Below are positions 7,988-14,455 of a stretch of 64,000 nucleotides of DNA, in pieces. Made by a program: the position numbers and the translations under genes. The notes under the pieces are model-generated. The model saw nothing but the letters and a program-made list of their open reading frames with translations. It was not told the origin of the DNA and did not search any database. Position 1 is the first letter of the stretch. Every line of letters begins with the position of its first letter. This stretch comes from Nonomuraea candida (GTDB lineage: Bacteria > Actinomycetota > Actinomycetes > Streptosporangiales > Streptosporangiaceae), in NCBI RefSeq assembly GCF_000725485.1, contig NZ_JOAG01000054.1, positions 1 through 64,000 on the forward strand, written 5' to 3'.

Positions 7988-8650
7988 ATGATCGAGCCCA
8001 CTCTGGTCGACCTGTCCCACGTCATCGAGCACGGCATGACCACCTACCCCGGGCTTCCCGGCCCCGACATCACCGACCACCTGTCCAGGGAGGACTCCCG
8101 CCGCACCTACGCGCCCGGGACGGAGTTCCAGATCGGCCGCGTCACGCTGGTCGCCAACACCGGCACCTACGTCGACGCGCCCTTCCACCGCTTCGAGCAC
8201 GGCATGGACCTGAGCGAGATGCCGCTGCACCGGTTCGTGAACCTGCCGGGCACGCTGGTGCCGGCGACCGGCGGGGCGCGGGCGATCGGGCCCGAGGCGT
8301 TCGCGGGGCACCCGATCAAGGGCCGGGCGGTGCTGGTGCACACGGGCTGGGACCGGCACTGGGGCACGCAGGCGTACGGCGACCCCACCCACCCCTACCT
8401 GACGGCGGACGCCGTGAAGTGGCTGGTGGCGCAGGAGGTCGCGCTGGTGGGGATCGACTCGGTCAACATCGACGACGTGGCCGACCGGACCCGGCCCGCC
8501 CACACGGGACTGCTGGCCGCGGGCGTCCCGGTGGTGGAGCATCTGACGGGGCTGGAGCGGCTGGCCGGGCGGCCGTTCGTGTTCCACGCCGCGCCGCCGG
8601 CCATCCGGGGGATGGGCACGTTCACGGTGCGGGCGTACGCGGTGGTCTGA
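7988..8650 (+). CDS. Cyclase-family (kynurenine-formamidase-like) hydrolase
   Basis: 220 residues. The family pattern is VDLSHVIEHGMTTYPGLPGP at the N-terminus, the metal/active-site block NTGTYVDAPFHRF, and GIDSVNIDD. In classical members the block reads HTGTHxDxPxH; here both leading histidines are replaced by Asn and Tyr, so metal binding may differ. It may hydrolyse an amide or lactone. A TANNNT hexamer (TACGGT, 7976-7981) lies 6 nt before the ATG and there is no Shine-Dalgarno sequence, so a leaderless transcript can start here apart from any read-through from 7212. Confidence 0.85.
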   Translation: MIEPTLVDLSHVIEHGMTTYPGLPGPDITDHLSREDSRRTYAPGTEFQIGRVTLVANTGTYVDAPFHRFEHGMDLSEMPLHRFVNLPGTLVPATGGARAIGPEAFAGHPIKGRAVLVHTGWDRHWGTQAYGDPTHPYLTADAVKWLVAQEVALVGIDSVNIDDVADRTRPAHTGLLAAGVPVVEHLTGLERLAGRPFVFHAAPPAIRGMGTFTVRAYAVV

Positions 8651-8674
8651 CCCGGCCGGCGGGCGGCCCGCGGC

Positions 8675-9181
8675 TCAGAAGTACTGCTTGATGCGGAACT
8701 CGCGGACCACGAGCGGCAGGGCGGCGCGGCCGAGCACCTTCACCTTCCTGATGTGCGTGGCCTTGTCGATCACCACCTGCACGCACTTCAGGTGCACGAT
8801 GTGGTGCCCGGGGGGCGCGTAGCGGGAGATGATGATGCCCGCCTTGCCGAAGCCCCGGTCGGACAGGCCCACCCCCACCTGCCGGTAGGTGCGCCACGAG
8901 CCCTTGCGCATGAACGCGGTGGAGCCGATGAGCGCGTGGTTGGAGTCGACGGGACAGTGGAGGAGCGCCCGGACCACGTCGTTCTGGTGCGCCGAGTGCG
9001 GCATGAGGTGGAACGAGGTGAGCTTGCGCCACCACCGGCCGTCCTTGGCGTCTTCGGTGTCCTCGTCGTTCCTGGTGTCCTCGTCGTTCCTGGCGTCCTC
9101 GTCGTCCTCGCCGGCCTGTGCCGCGCCGGCGGGGACGATCGCCAGGACGGCCGCCGCCGTCATGCCGATGATGGCCCGCAT
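8675..9181 (-). CDS. Secreted protein of unknown function with acidic repeat
   Basis: 168 residues from the ATG at 9181 (AAGGGG upstream). Residues 1-24 form a signal peptide ending AQA. An acidic stretch built from RNDEDT units (18-bp DNA repeats) follows, then a basic domain of about 120 residues with two Cys, containing SFHLMPHSAHQNDVV and YAPPGHHIVHLKC. I do not recognise the domain. It is convergent with the cyclase gene. It may be a small extracellular structural or binding protein. Confidence 0.7.
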   Translation of the reverse strand: MRAIIGMTAAAVLAIVPAGAAQAGEDDEDARNDEDTRNDEDTEDAKDGRWWRKLTSFHLMPHSAHQNDVVRALLHCPVDSNHALIGSTAFMRKGSWRTYRQVGVGLSDRGFGKAGIIISRYAPPGHHIVHLKCVQVVIDKATHIRKVKVLGRAALPLVVREFRIKQYF

Positions 9182-9346
9182 CCGCACCCCTTCGCCCACC
9201 GTGACCGTACTGTCTCTCATTGTGCTGGTTACCGGCCGGGAGCCGCGGGCCGCCACGCCGACGGAAGGGGCGGCGCGGACGTGAACCGTTCGCCGCCCGC
9301 CGCGCGTCCTAGGGACAGGAGCACCCATCGGCCGAAGGGGGATTCC

Positions 9347-9472
9347 ATGCGCGCCGCTCTCAGGATCACCGTCATGCTCGCCGTCACCGTGCTCGCCATC
9401 GCGGTCGTGCAGGACGCGGCCTCCGCCGCCACCGCCATCGAGTACGGGCTCGTCGCCGCCCTCATCCCCTGA
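9347..9472 (+). CDS. Small 41-residue exported peptide with Flp-pilin-like motif
   Basis: The reading frame begins MRAALRITVMLAVTVLAI, a clear signal or membrane segment, and ends AATAIEYGLVAALIP. The string TAIEYGLVAALI is the signature of Flp/Tad pilins, in which it begins the mature filament helix, but here a stop codon ends the protein only two turns into that helix. AAGGGGG lies 6 nt before the ATG. No tad or prepilin peptidase gene is near. It could be a decayed pilin, a small secreted peptide or a chance resemblance. Confidence 0.5.
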   Translation: MRAALRITVMLAVTVLAIAVVQDAASAATAIEYGLVAALIP

Positions 9473-9479
9473 TCGGACC

Positions 9480-9495
9480 GGGCAGTAAACTGCCC
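9480..9495 (+). promoter_or_regulatory. Palindrome over the -10 box of the 9499 gene
   Basis: GGGCAGTAAACTGCCC has 7-bp inverted arms, and its centre contains the -10 hexamer TAAACT (9486-9491), 7 nt from the ATG. A repressor bound here would block a leaderless promoter. It could instead be a short hairpin ending the upstream 41-residue gene. Confidence 0.55.
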
Positions 9496-9498
9496 GAT

Positions 9499-10050
9499 AT
9501 GCGGCGTTTGAGCAGCACAGTGGTCGTGGTGGCCGGCGACGGGGCCCCGGACGTGGTCGCCGGACTGGACAAACTGCACAACGTACGGGCGATCACCCGG
9601 GGAGAACGCAGCCCCGCCGAGGTCATGGACCTCGCCGGACGCTCGGCGGCCACCTATGTCGTGCACGACGCCGACCCGCTGGCCGACGTGGCAGCCGCGT
9701 GGGCCGCGTACTTCGACGGCACCGGCGTGACCGGCGCGCTCGAAGTGGCCATCGAGGCGGCACTGGCCGAGCTGCGGGCCGACCGGCTCGCGCTGCCCGA
9801 CTACTACCTGGTGCTGGAGCCCGACACGCTGACCCCGACGTGGCGGCACTGGTGGCTCGGGGTGCTGGCCGGGGCCGCGCCCGTGCGCGTGGTGCCGGTG
9901 AGCGCGTCGTCGGCGGCGGTCGCCGGGGAACTGGGCCGGCTGGCGGCCGGCCGGTGGTGGCCTGCCGACCTGGAGGCGTGGCTGCGCGCGCTGCCGAAGG
10001 TGGTGCCCGACCAGGCCGGCCTGCCCGGCGCCGCCACCGCGCCGGCCTGA
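9499..10050 (+). CDS. Conserved-type hypothetical protein
   Basis: 183 residues, cytoplasmic, no membrane segment. I do not recognise the family. Visible features are an N-terminal beta strand STVVVVAGDGAP, a predicted alpha/beta arrangement and a Trp-rich stretch PTWRHWWLGVLAGAAPVRVV. The ATG has no ribosome-binding site; a -10 box 7 nt upstream implies leaderless expression. It stands alone between the small pilin-like gene and a noncoding stretch. Confidence 0.75.
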   Translation: MRRLSSTVVVVAGDGAPDVVAGLDKLHNVRAITRGERSPAEVMDLAGRSAATYVVHDADPLADVAAAWAAYFDGTGVTGALEVAIEAALAELRADRLALPDYYLVLEPDTLTPTWRHWWLGVLAGAAPVRVVPVSASSAAVAGELGRLAAGRWWPADLEAWLRALPKVVPDQAGLPGAATAPA

Positions 10051-10488
10051 CCCGCGCCCTCTTGATGGGCCGCCGGGCTGCGAGCAGCGGTCCCATGCCG
10101 GGGACCGCGTCGATATCACTCACGGTCTTCCCCCGCGCAAGGTCAACATCGGACATGTGACCAGCCTCGGGCTCGCGGCCGGGGGCGGGGGCGGGGGCGG
10201 GGGCGGGGACCAAAGTCCCTGATCAGAGGTCCGATGGACCCGCGGCACCGGCCGGCACTGGGCGGCACTGGGCGGCACTGAGCAGCACTGGGCGGCACTG
10301 GGCGGCACTGGGCAGCACGGCGGCGTGGCCGGGGGCCGTACGTGGGGGTGCGGCGCTCGCGAAGGCTCCGCGGGCTGCGGGGGCGGTTTCAGGATGACGG
10401 GGCCGGGACCGATCAGAGGAGGGTGGAGAGCCGCTCCTCACGAATCCCGTGCCGCCCGAAGCTCATGACCGGCCTCGGGCGGCCGGGG
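10051..10488. other. Noncoding stretch with G-tracts and 10-bp repeats
   Basis: I see no credible gene. Positions 10181-10208 carry four or more GGGGG/GGGG tracts separated by single C residues, a strong G-quadruplex candidate. Positions 10251-10320 hold seven copies of the 10-bp unit GGGCGGCACT. A short frame on the minus strand from 10158 (MSDVDLARGKTVSDIDAVPG) has an atypical codon choice and no clear end before the convergent gene, so I leave it unassigned. Confidence 0.7.
10251..10320. repeat. Seven 10-bp tandem repeats
   Basis: The unit is GGCGGCACTG with variants AGCAGCACTG and GGCAGCACGG. The period is close to one helical turn, so a bound protein would see all copies on one face of the DNA. 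The array is 170 bp downstream of lsr2. Confidence 0.85.
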
Positions 10489-10490
10489 TC
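10467..10490 (-). terminator. lsr2 terminator hairpin
   Basis: Inverted repeat GACCGGCC ... GGCCGGGGTC around TCGGGC, starting at the lsr2 stop codon itself. One or two bulged bases. No T-tract. Confidence 0.55.
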
Positions 10491-10830
10491 AGTGCGCGGC
10501 TTCGTACTGCTCGACGACGGTGGAGGCGATGCGGCCCCGCTCGCTCACCGGCAGGCCCTGGGCCTTGGCCCAGCGCCGGATCTCCGTGGCCTTCTCACGG
10601 CTGACGGCCCGAGCGGAGACGCCGGCGCCACGACGGCCGCGACCGACCCTGTCGGCGCGGACGGCCCGCGCCTTGGTGATAAAGGGCGCCAGAGCCTTCT
10701 CCAGCTTCTCCCTGTTGGAACCCGACAGGTCGATCTCGTAGCTGATTCCGTCGAGAGCGAACCTTGTCGTCCCCTCGGCCTCACTACCGTCGATGTCGTC
10801 GATAAAGGATTCAACAATGCGCTTTGCCAT
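10489..10830 (-). CDS. lsr2: Lsr2 nucleoid-associated xenogeneic silencer
   Basis: 113 residues. The N-terminal dimerisation domain begins MAKRIVESFIDDIDGSEAEG with FALDGISYEIDLS. The C-terminal DNA-binding domain holds IRRWAKAQGLPVSERGRI, which includes the RGR hook that inserts in the AT-rich minor groove. Lsr2 bridges DNA and silences AT-rich, often horizontally acquired genes. The ATG follows GGAG. A TACAGT -10 lies at 10863-10868 (minus strand), giving a leader of about 25 nt. The gene stands alone beside an unusually long, locally AT-richer noncoding region, a possible autoregulatory target. Confidence 0.96.
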   Translation of the reverse strand: MAKRIVESFIDDIDGSEAEGTTRFALDGISYEIDLSGSNREKLEKALAPFITKARAVRADRVGRGRRGAGVSARAVSREKATEIRRWAKAQGLPVSERGRIASTVVEQYEAAH

Positions 10831-10862
10831 AAGGGTGCTCCAATTAGGTCACGGTTGCAGGT

Positions 10863-10868
10863 ACTGTA
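10863..10868 (-). promoter_or_regulatory. -10 element of lsr2
   Basis: TACAGT on the minus strand, about 33 bp upstream of the lsr2 ATG, followed by a leader with GGAG at a suitable distance. No convincing -35 is visible. Confidence 0.45.
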
Positions 10869-11410
10869 GCCCTCTTCAGCACATCATGCATCATCTGGGC
10901 AGGCGATACCTGCGCAAACGACTTTACCGAACCCGCCCTCCGCCGCGCTGCCGCCGACCGGCGCACGACCACTCCCGCCTTTCCCCGGCCTCGCATTCCT
11001 CGGCGCCATAGGGGGATCGGACGATGCCGACACCGGAGGTCATCCGGCGTCACCCGGCCTGTGAGAAAGATCCTGGCCTGTCGCGGCCCGTCCACCCGGC
11101 CGCCGCCGCCACCGCGCATCCCCCGCACCCGGCCCCGATACCAGCAGTTGCCCGATCCGGCCACCAATGGCGCGGAATCCATGGTATTGAAGTCGAATTC
11201 AAACAAGCCGACTCCGCATCCGGCATTGGCACAAAGCACGATCCGCGTCAAGAACCACCCATCAATGGCCGGGCCGCCCGCCGCCCCATCCGGGCGCGGC
11301 GGTGACGTCCCCCGCACGGAAACGCGGCAGCTCGCCGCCGGTGGATGCCCGGCGAAAGGCGGCGGTCGCCCGCCGGCCGTCCACGAAAACGCGCCGGCCT
11401 CCGTGGAATC

Positions 11411-11541
11411 GCGGCGACCGGCCCGTGGGACGGACACGGGAACGCGGCGACCGGCCCGTGGGACGGACGCGGGAACGCGGCGACCGGCCCGTGGGACGGA
11501 CACGAAACGCGGCGACCGGCCCGTGGGACGGACGCGGAAAC
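11411..11541. repeat. Four 32-33-bp tandem repeats
   Basis: Copies start at 11411, 11444, 11477 and 11509 with the GCGGCGACCGGCCCGTGGGA core. They differ only at their 3' ends (CACGGGAAC, CGCGGGAAC, CACGAAAC, CGCGGAAAC). The third copy is 1 bp shorter. No coding role is evident. Confidence 0.88.
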
Positions 11542-11731
11542 GCGGGAGTGCGGCGCCGGTGGGCGGGTCCGTGAAACTTTCATCGCCGTCTTCGCCTGCC
11601 GCTCACCCTTCTGACCTGGGCGAATCCGGAAGCCCTGCAACGAGGTGCGGCGACTTGCCGCCCGTTTGCAGCCGTTGGATCGGCGGCACTTCCCGCCCGC
11701 GATCGCGCTGTGCTTAACTCGACCACGCCTC

Positions 11732-11745
11732 GGAAAGCGCTTACC
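11732..11745 (+). promoter_or_regulatory. LacI-type operator candidate upstream of pectate lyase
   Basis: GGAAAGCGCTTACC has a central AAGCGCTT palindrome with the central CG step typical of LacI/GalR-family operators in carbohydrate genes. It lies 100 bp upstream of the GTG start of the secreted lyase. No lacI gene is in the window, so the regulator would be encoded elsewhere. Confidence 0.5.
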
Positions 11746-11844
11746 CGAACGGCGCGTCCCGTCCGTCCGGACTCCTCGGCCGAGCCTCCGGCCCGCGCCG
11801 GGAGAAGCACCGTTTTCGGCACTCATCATCGAACGGAGTTCGAC

Positions 11845-13101
11845 GTGCGCCACGACAAACGTCTCAGGAGGCTGGCAGTCACGCTGGCCGCCGGCCTCAT
11901 CACCACGGGAGGGCTGGTGGTCGCGCTCGACACGCCGGCCTCGGCCGCACCTTCCAGCGGCGACTACACGCTGGTCAACGCCGGGAGCGGCCTGTGCGCC
12001 ACCGTACCGGGACAGAGCACCGGTGACGGCGTGCAGCTCGCCCAGAGCGCGTGCACCGGCGGCGCCGGGCAGGTCTTCACGCTCACCGCCAGTGGCTCCA
12101 GCTACACGATCAAGGCCCGGCACAGCGGCATGTGCGCGGGCGTGCGCGACGCCTCCACCTCGGCGGGCAAGGCGATCCAGCAGGAGAGCTGCACCGGCGC
12201 CGCCTCGCAGACCTGGACGCTGACCGCCTCCGGCGCCGACTACCGGGTGGTCAACTCCAACGGCGGCAAGTGCCTGAACGTCAAGGACAACTCCACCTCC
12301 TCGGGCGCCCTCCTGCAGCAGAACTCCTGCGACTCCGCCGCCACCAAGCAGTGGACGCTGCGCCCGGCCGACGGCTCCGGCCCCGAGCCCACCCCGACCG
12401 TCACCCCGACCTCGGGGCCGGGCGGCGGTGACGGCAGCGGCCCGTGGCCGACCGCGAAGGGCAGCGTCAAGGTCAGCGACACCCAGCAGGTCACGAACTT
12501 CGACGGCGGCATGAAGAGCTACTACGGCATCGGCGACGGCGGCCAGAGCGAGAGCCAGGACCCGATGTTCGAGGTGGCCAACGGCGGCACCATCCAGAAC
12601 GTCATCATCGACGCCCCGGCCGGCGACGGCATCCACTGCCTGGGCTCGTGCACGATCCGCAACGTGTGGTGGAACGACGTCGGCGAGGACGCCGCCACGT
12701 TCAAGAGCTCCAGTTCCTCGGCCACATACCTGGTGGACGGCGGCGGCGCCAAGTCCGGCTCGGACAAGGTGTTCCAGCACAACGGCGCCGGCAAGGTGAC
12801 CATCAAGAACTTCCAGGTGCACAGCTCCGGCAAGCTCTACCGCGCCTGCGGCAACTGCTCCAGCTCCTACCAGCGCCACGTGGTCATGGACGGCGTGACC
12901 GCCCGCTCCACCAAGGTGCTGGCCGGCATCAACACCAACTGGGGCGACACCGCGCGCTTCAGCCGGATCACGGTGTACGGCAGCACGACGATCTGCGAGA
13001 AGTACAAGGGCGTGCCGAAGGGCAGCGAGCCCAGCAAGATCGGTGAGGGCGCGGACGGCACCCACTGCCTGTACTCCCCGTCCGACATCACCTACAAGTA
13101 G
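11845..13101 (+). CDS. Secreted pectate lyase (PL3-type) with ricin-type CBM13
   Basis: 418 residues. GTG start with CGGAG 8 nt upstream. Residues 1-37 are a signal peptide ending ASA. Residues about 40-165 form a ricin-B/CBM13 lectin with repeated QxW-like ends (GQVFTL, SQTWTL, TKQWTL). A Pro/Thr/Gly linker follows, then a PL3 parallel-beta-helix lyase domain (about 195-418) with GIHCLGSCTIRNVWWNDVGE and the disulfide-rich RACGNCSSSYQRHV. It should cleave polygalacturonate by beta-elimination outside the cell. It ends with a clear terminator. The operator upstream suggests sugar-responsive control. Confidence 0.92.
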   Translation: MRHDKRLRRLAVTLAAGLITTGGLVVALDTPASAAPSSGDYTLVNAGSGLCATVPGQSTGDGVQLAQSACTGGAGQVFTLTASGSSYTIKARHSGMCAGVRDASTSAGKAIQQESCTGAASQTWTLTASGADYRVVNSNGGKCLNVKDNSTSSGALLQQNSCDSAATKQWTLRPADGSGPEPTPTVTPTSGPGGGDGSGPWPTAKGSVKVSDTQQVTNFDGGMKSYYGIGDGGQSESQDPMFEVANGGTIQNVIIDAPAGDGIHCLGSCTIRNVWWNDVGEDAATFKSSSSSATYLVDGGGAKSGSDKVFQHNGAGKVTIKNFQVHSSGKLYRACGNCSSSYQRHVVMDGVTARSTKVLAGINTNWGDTARFSRITVYGSTTICEKYKGVPKGSEPSKIGEGADGTHCLYSPSDITYK

Positions 13102-13130
13102 CCAGGGCAGCCCGCCCGCTCAGACGTGAA

Positions 13131-13167
13131 GAGCTCCCGGCCCGGGGTCCGCAAGGGCCGGGAGCTC
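13131..13167 (+). terminator. Terminator of the pectate lyase gene
   Basis: 13-bp perfect stem GAGCTCCCGGCCC / GGGCCGGGAGCTC with an 11-nt loop, followed by CTTCA, 30 bp after the stop. Confidence 0.85.
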
Positions 13168-13213
13168 CTTCACCCCCGCTCGCCACCGCCCCCGCGGACT
13201 GCGAGCAGCGCCC

Positions 13214-13567
13214 TCACCCCCGCTCACCCCCACCCCGCTCGATCCCGGCCCCGCGGACGGCGAGCAGCGCGGCCATGGCGACCGAGACCAGCACCAGGCC
13301 CAGGTTCGGCCAGGCGAACTCGCCGCGCACGACGTAGCTGAAGACCGAGGTCGTCAGGACGCCCCCGGCCCAGCCGAAGGCGAAGATCAGGCCGGGCCGG
13401 GCGAGCCGCTCCGGCAGGGCGGCGGCCACCGCGAGGAACACGGCCACGGCCACGTCGGGCCAGAGGAACAGGTTGGCCGGCCGGTGGGCGCCGTCGAGCG
13501 CCAGGTAGACGGCCATGATCAGGCTCAGCACGGCGGCGACGCCGCGGGCGGCCAGGACGACGTTCAC
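13214..13567 (-). CDS. Small membrane protein, four helices, unknown function
   Basis: 117 residues from GTG 13567. Four hydrophobic helices are visible: NVVLAARGVAAVLSLIMAVY, VAVAVFLAVAAALP, a Gly-rich third and LGLVLVSVAMAALLAVRG. I do not recognise the family. The ribosome-binding site is weak (GAGAG). Its upstream region (13568-13807) carries an array of GTGCGG motifs. It lies downstream of the two-component operon on the same strand, so it may be read from it or controlled separately. Confidence 0.65.
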   Translation of the reverse strand: MNVVLAARGVAAVLSLIMAVYLALDGAHRPANLFLWPDVAVAVFLAVAAALPERLARPGLIFAFGWAGGVLTTSVFSYVVRGEFAWPNLGLVLVSVAMAALLAVRGAGIERGGGERG

Positions 13568-13698
13568 GGGAGGCTCACTCTCATCAGGAGGCCGGCCCGC
13601 GTGCCGGGCGGCCTTGACGAGGACGAGTGTGCTGGCCGGGCCGGGCGGTGAGAAGCGAGCCCGCCCCCATCCGCCCCCGTGCCCGCCGCATCCCCCTG

Positions 13699-13787
13699 GT
13701 GCGGCTACCCGCACCCCGGGGAACAGTGCGGCCACCCACCTTCCGGAACCGGTGCGGTCATCCGCACCTCGGAGAAACACAGTGCGG
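13699..13787. promoter_or_regulatory. Array of GTGCGG motifs, two as perfect inverted repeats
   Basis: GTGCGG-N4-CCGCAC occurs at 13699-13714 and 13752-13767. Single GTGCGG half-sites follow each of them at 13725 and 13782, both within AGTGCGGCC. Spacing of starts is 26, 27 and 30 bp. The array lies between the response regulator stop and the start of the small membrane protein. Confidence 0.6.
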
Positions 13788-13807
13788 CCGTCCCGGCTCG
13801 AAGGCGG

Positions 13808-14455
13808 TCAGGCGTTCAGGTAACGCAGGACGGCCAGCACGCGCCGGTGGTCGTCCGGGCTCGCGGGCAGGCCGAGCTTGGCGAAGATGCCGGTGCAGTG
13901 CTTCTCCACGGTGCGCTCCGCGATGGCCAGCCGCTCGGCGATGGCCTGGTTCGTACGGCCCTCCGCCATCAGCCCCAGCACGGCCCGCTCCCGCTCCGTC
14001 AGCGCGCGCAGCGGGTCGTCGCCGCCGTCGTGCCGCCCCACGAGCTGGTCCACCACGATCGGGTCGAACGCCGAGCCGCCCCGGCCCACCTGGCGCACCG
14101 CCGCCGCGAACTCGGCCAGGTCCGACACCCGGTCCTTGAGCAGGTAGCCCAGGCCGCGGGCGCCGCCGTCGAGGAGCTCGACGGTGTAGCTGACACGCAC
14201 GTACTGCGACAGGACCAGGACGCCCGTGCCCGGATGCGCCCGCCTGATCTCCCTGGCCGCGCGCAGCCCCTCGTCGGTGCGCGTGGGCGGCAGGCGGATG
14301 TCGACGACGGCGACGTCCGGCCGCCGCGCCGCCACCTCGGCGAGCAGCGCCGCCGCGTCCTCGACCGTGGCGACGACCTCGAACCCGGCCTCGGTGAGCA
14401 GCCGCGCGACGCCCTCCCGCAGCAGCGTGTTGTCCTCGGCGATGACTACGCGCAC
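13808..14455 (-). CDS. NarL/LuxR-type response regulator
   Basis: 215 residues. The receiver domain begins VRVVIAEDNTLLREGVARLL; the phosphoacceptor Asp is residue 52 in AVVDIRLPP. The C-terminal LuxR helix-turn-helix reads LTERERAVLGLMAEGRTNQAIAERL with TVEKH. The GTG start overlaps the end of the kinase gene by 10 nt, so the two are translationally coupled. It may bind the GTGCGG array just downstream, which would link the system to the small membrane protein (inference). Confidence 0.93.
   Translation of the reverse strand: MRVVIAEDNTLLREGVARLLTEAGFEVVATVEDAAALLAEVAARRPDVAVVDIRLPPTRTDEGLRAAREIRRAHPGTGVLVLSQYVRVSYTVELLDGGARGLGYLLKDRVSDLAEFAAAVRQVGRGGSAFDPIVVDQLVGRHDGGDDPLRALTERERAVLGLMAEGRTNQAIAERLAIAERTVEKHCTGIFAKLGLPASPDDHRRVLAVLRYLNA

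Larger units (their letters stand above)
10831..11844. other. 1-kb intergenic region between lsr2 and the pectate lyase gene
   Basis: No credible gene. It holds the lsr2 promoter, an AT-richer island near 11160-11240, four 32-33-bp tandem repeats (11411-11541) and the pectate lyase promoter with a LacI-type operator (11732-11745). Short frames here lack ribosome-binding sites and protein-like composition. Confidence 0.65.

Noticed and set aside
10000..10158. Minus-strand gene starting MSDVDLARGKTVSDIDAVPG
   Set aside because: The frame runs into antisense of the 9499 gene, its composition becomes Arg/Pro-rich and the ribosome-binding site is weak.
10844..11503. 219-codon minus-strand frame upstream of lsr2
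   Set aside because: It is built largely from the 33-bp repeats and AT-richer noncoding DNA, with no ribosome-binding site and an implausible composition.
11411..11541. CRISPR array
   Set aside because: Repeats are directly adjacent with no unique spacers, and no cas genes are present.
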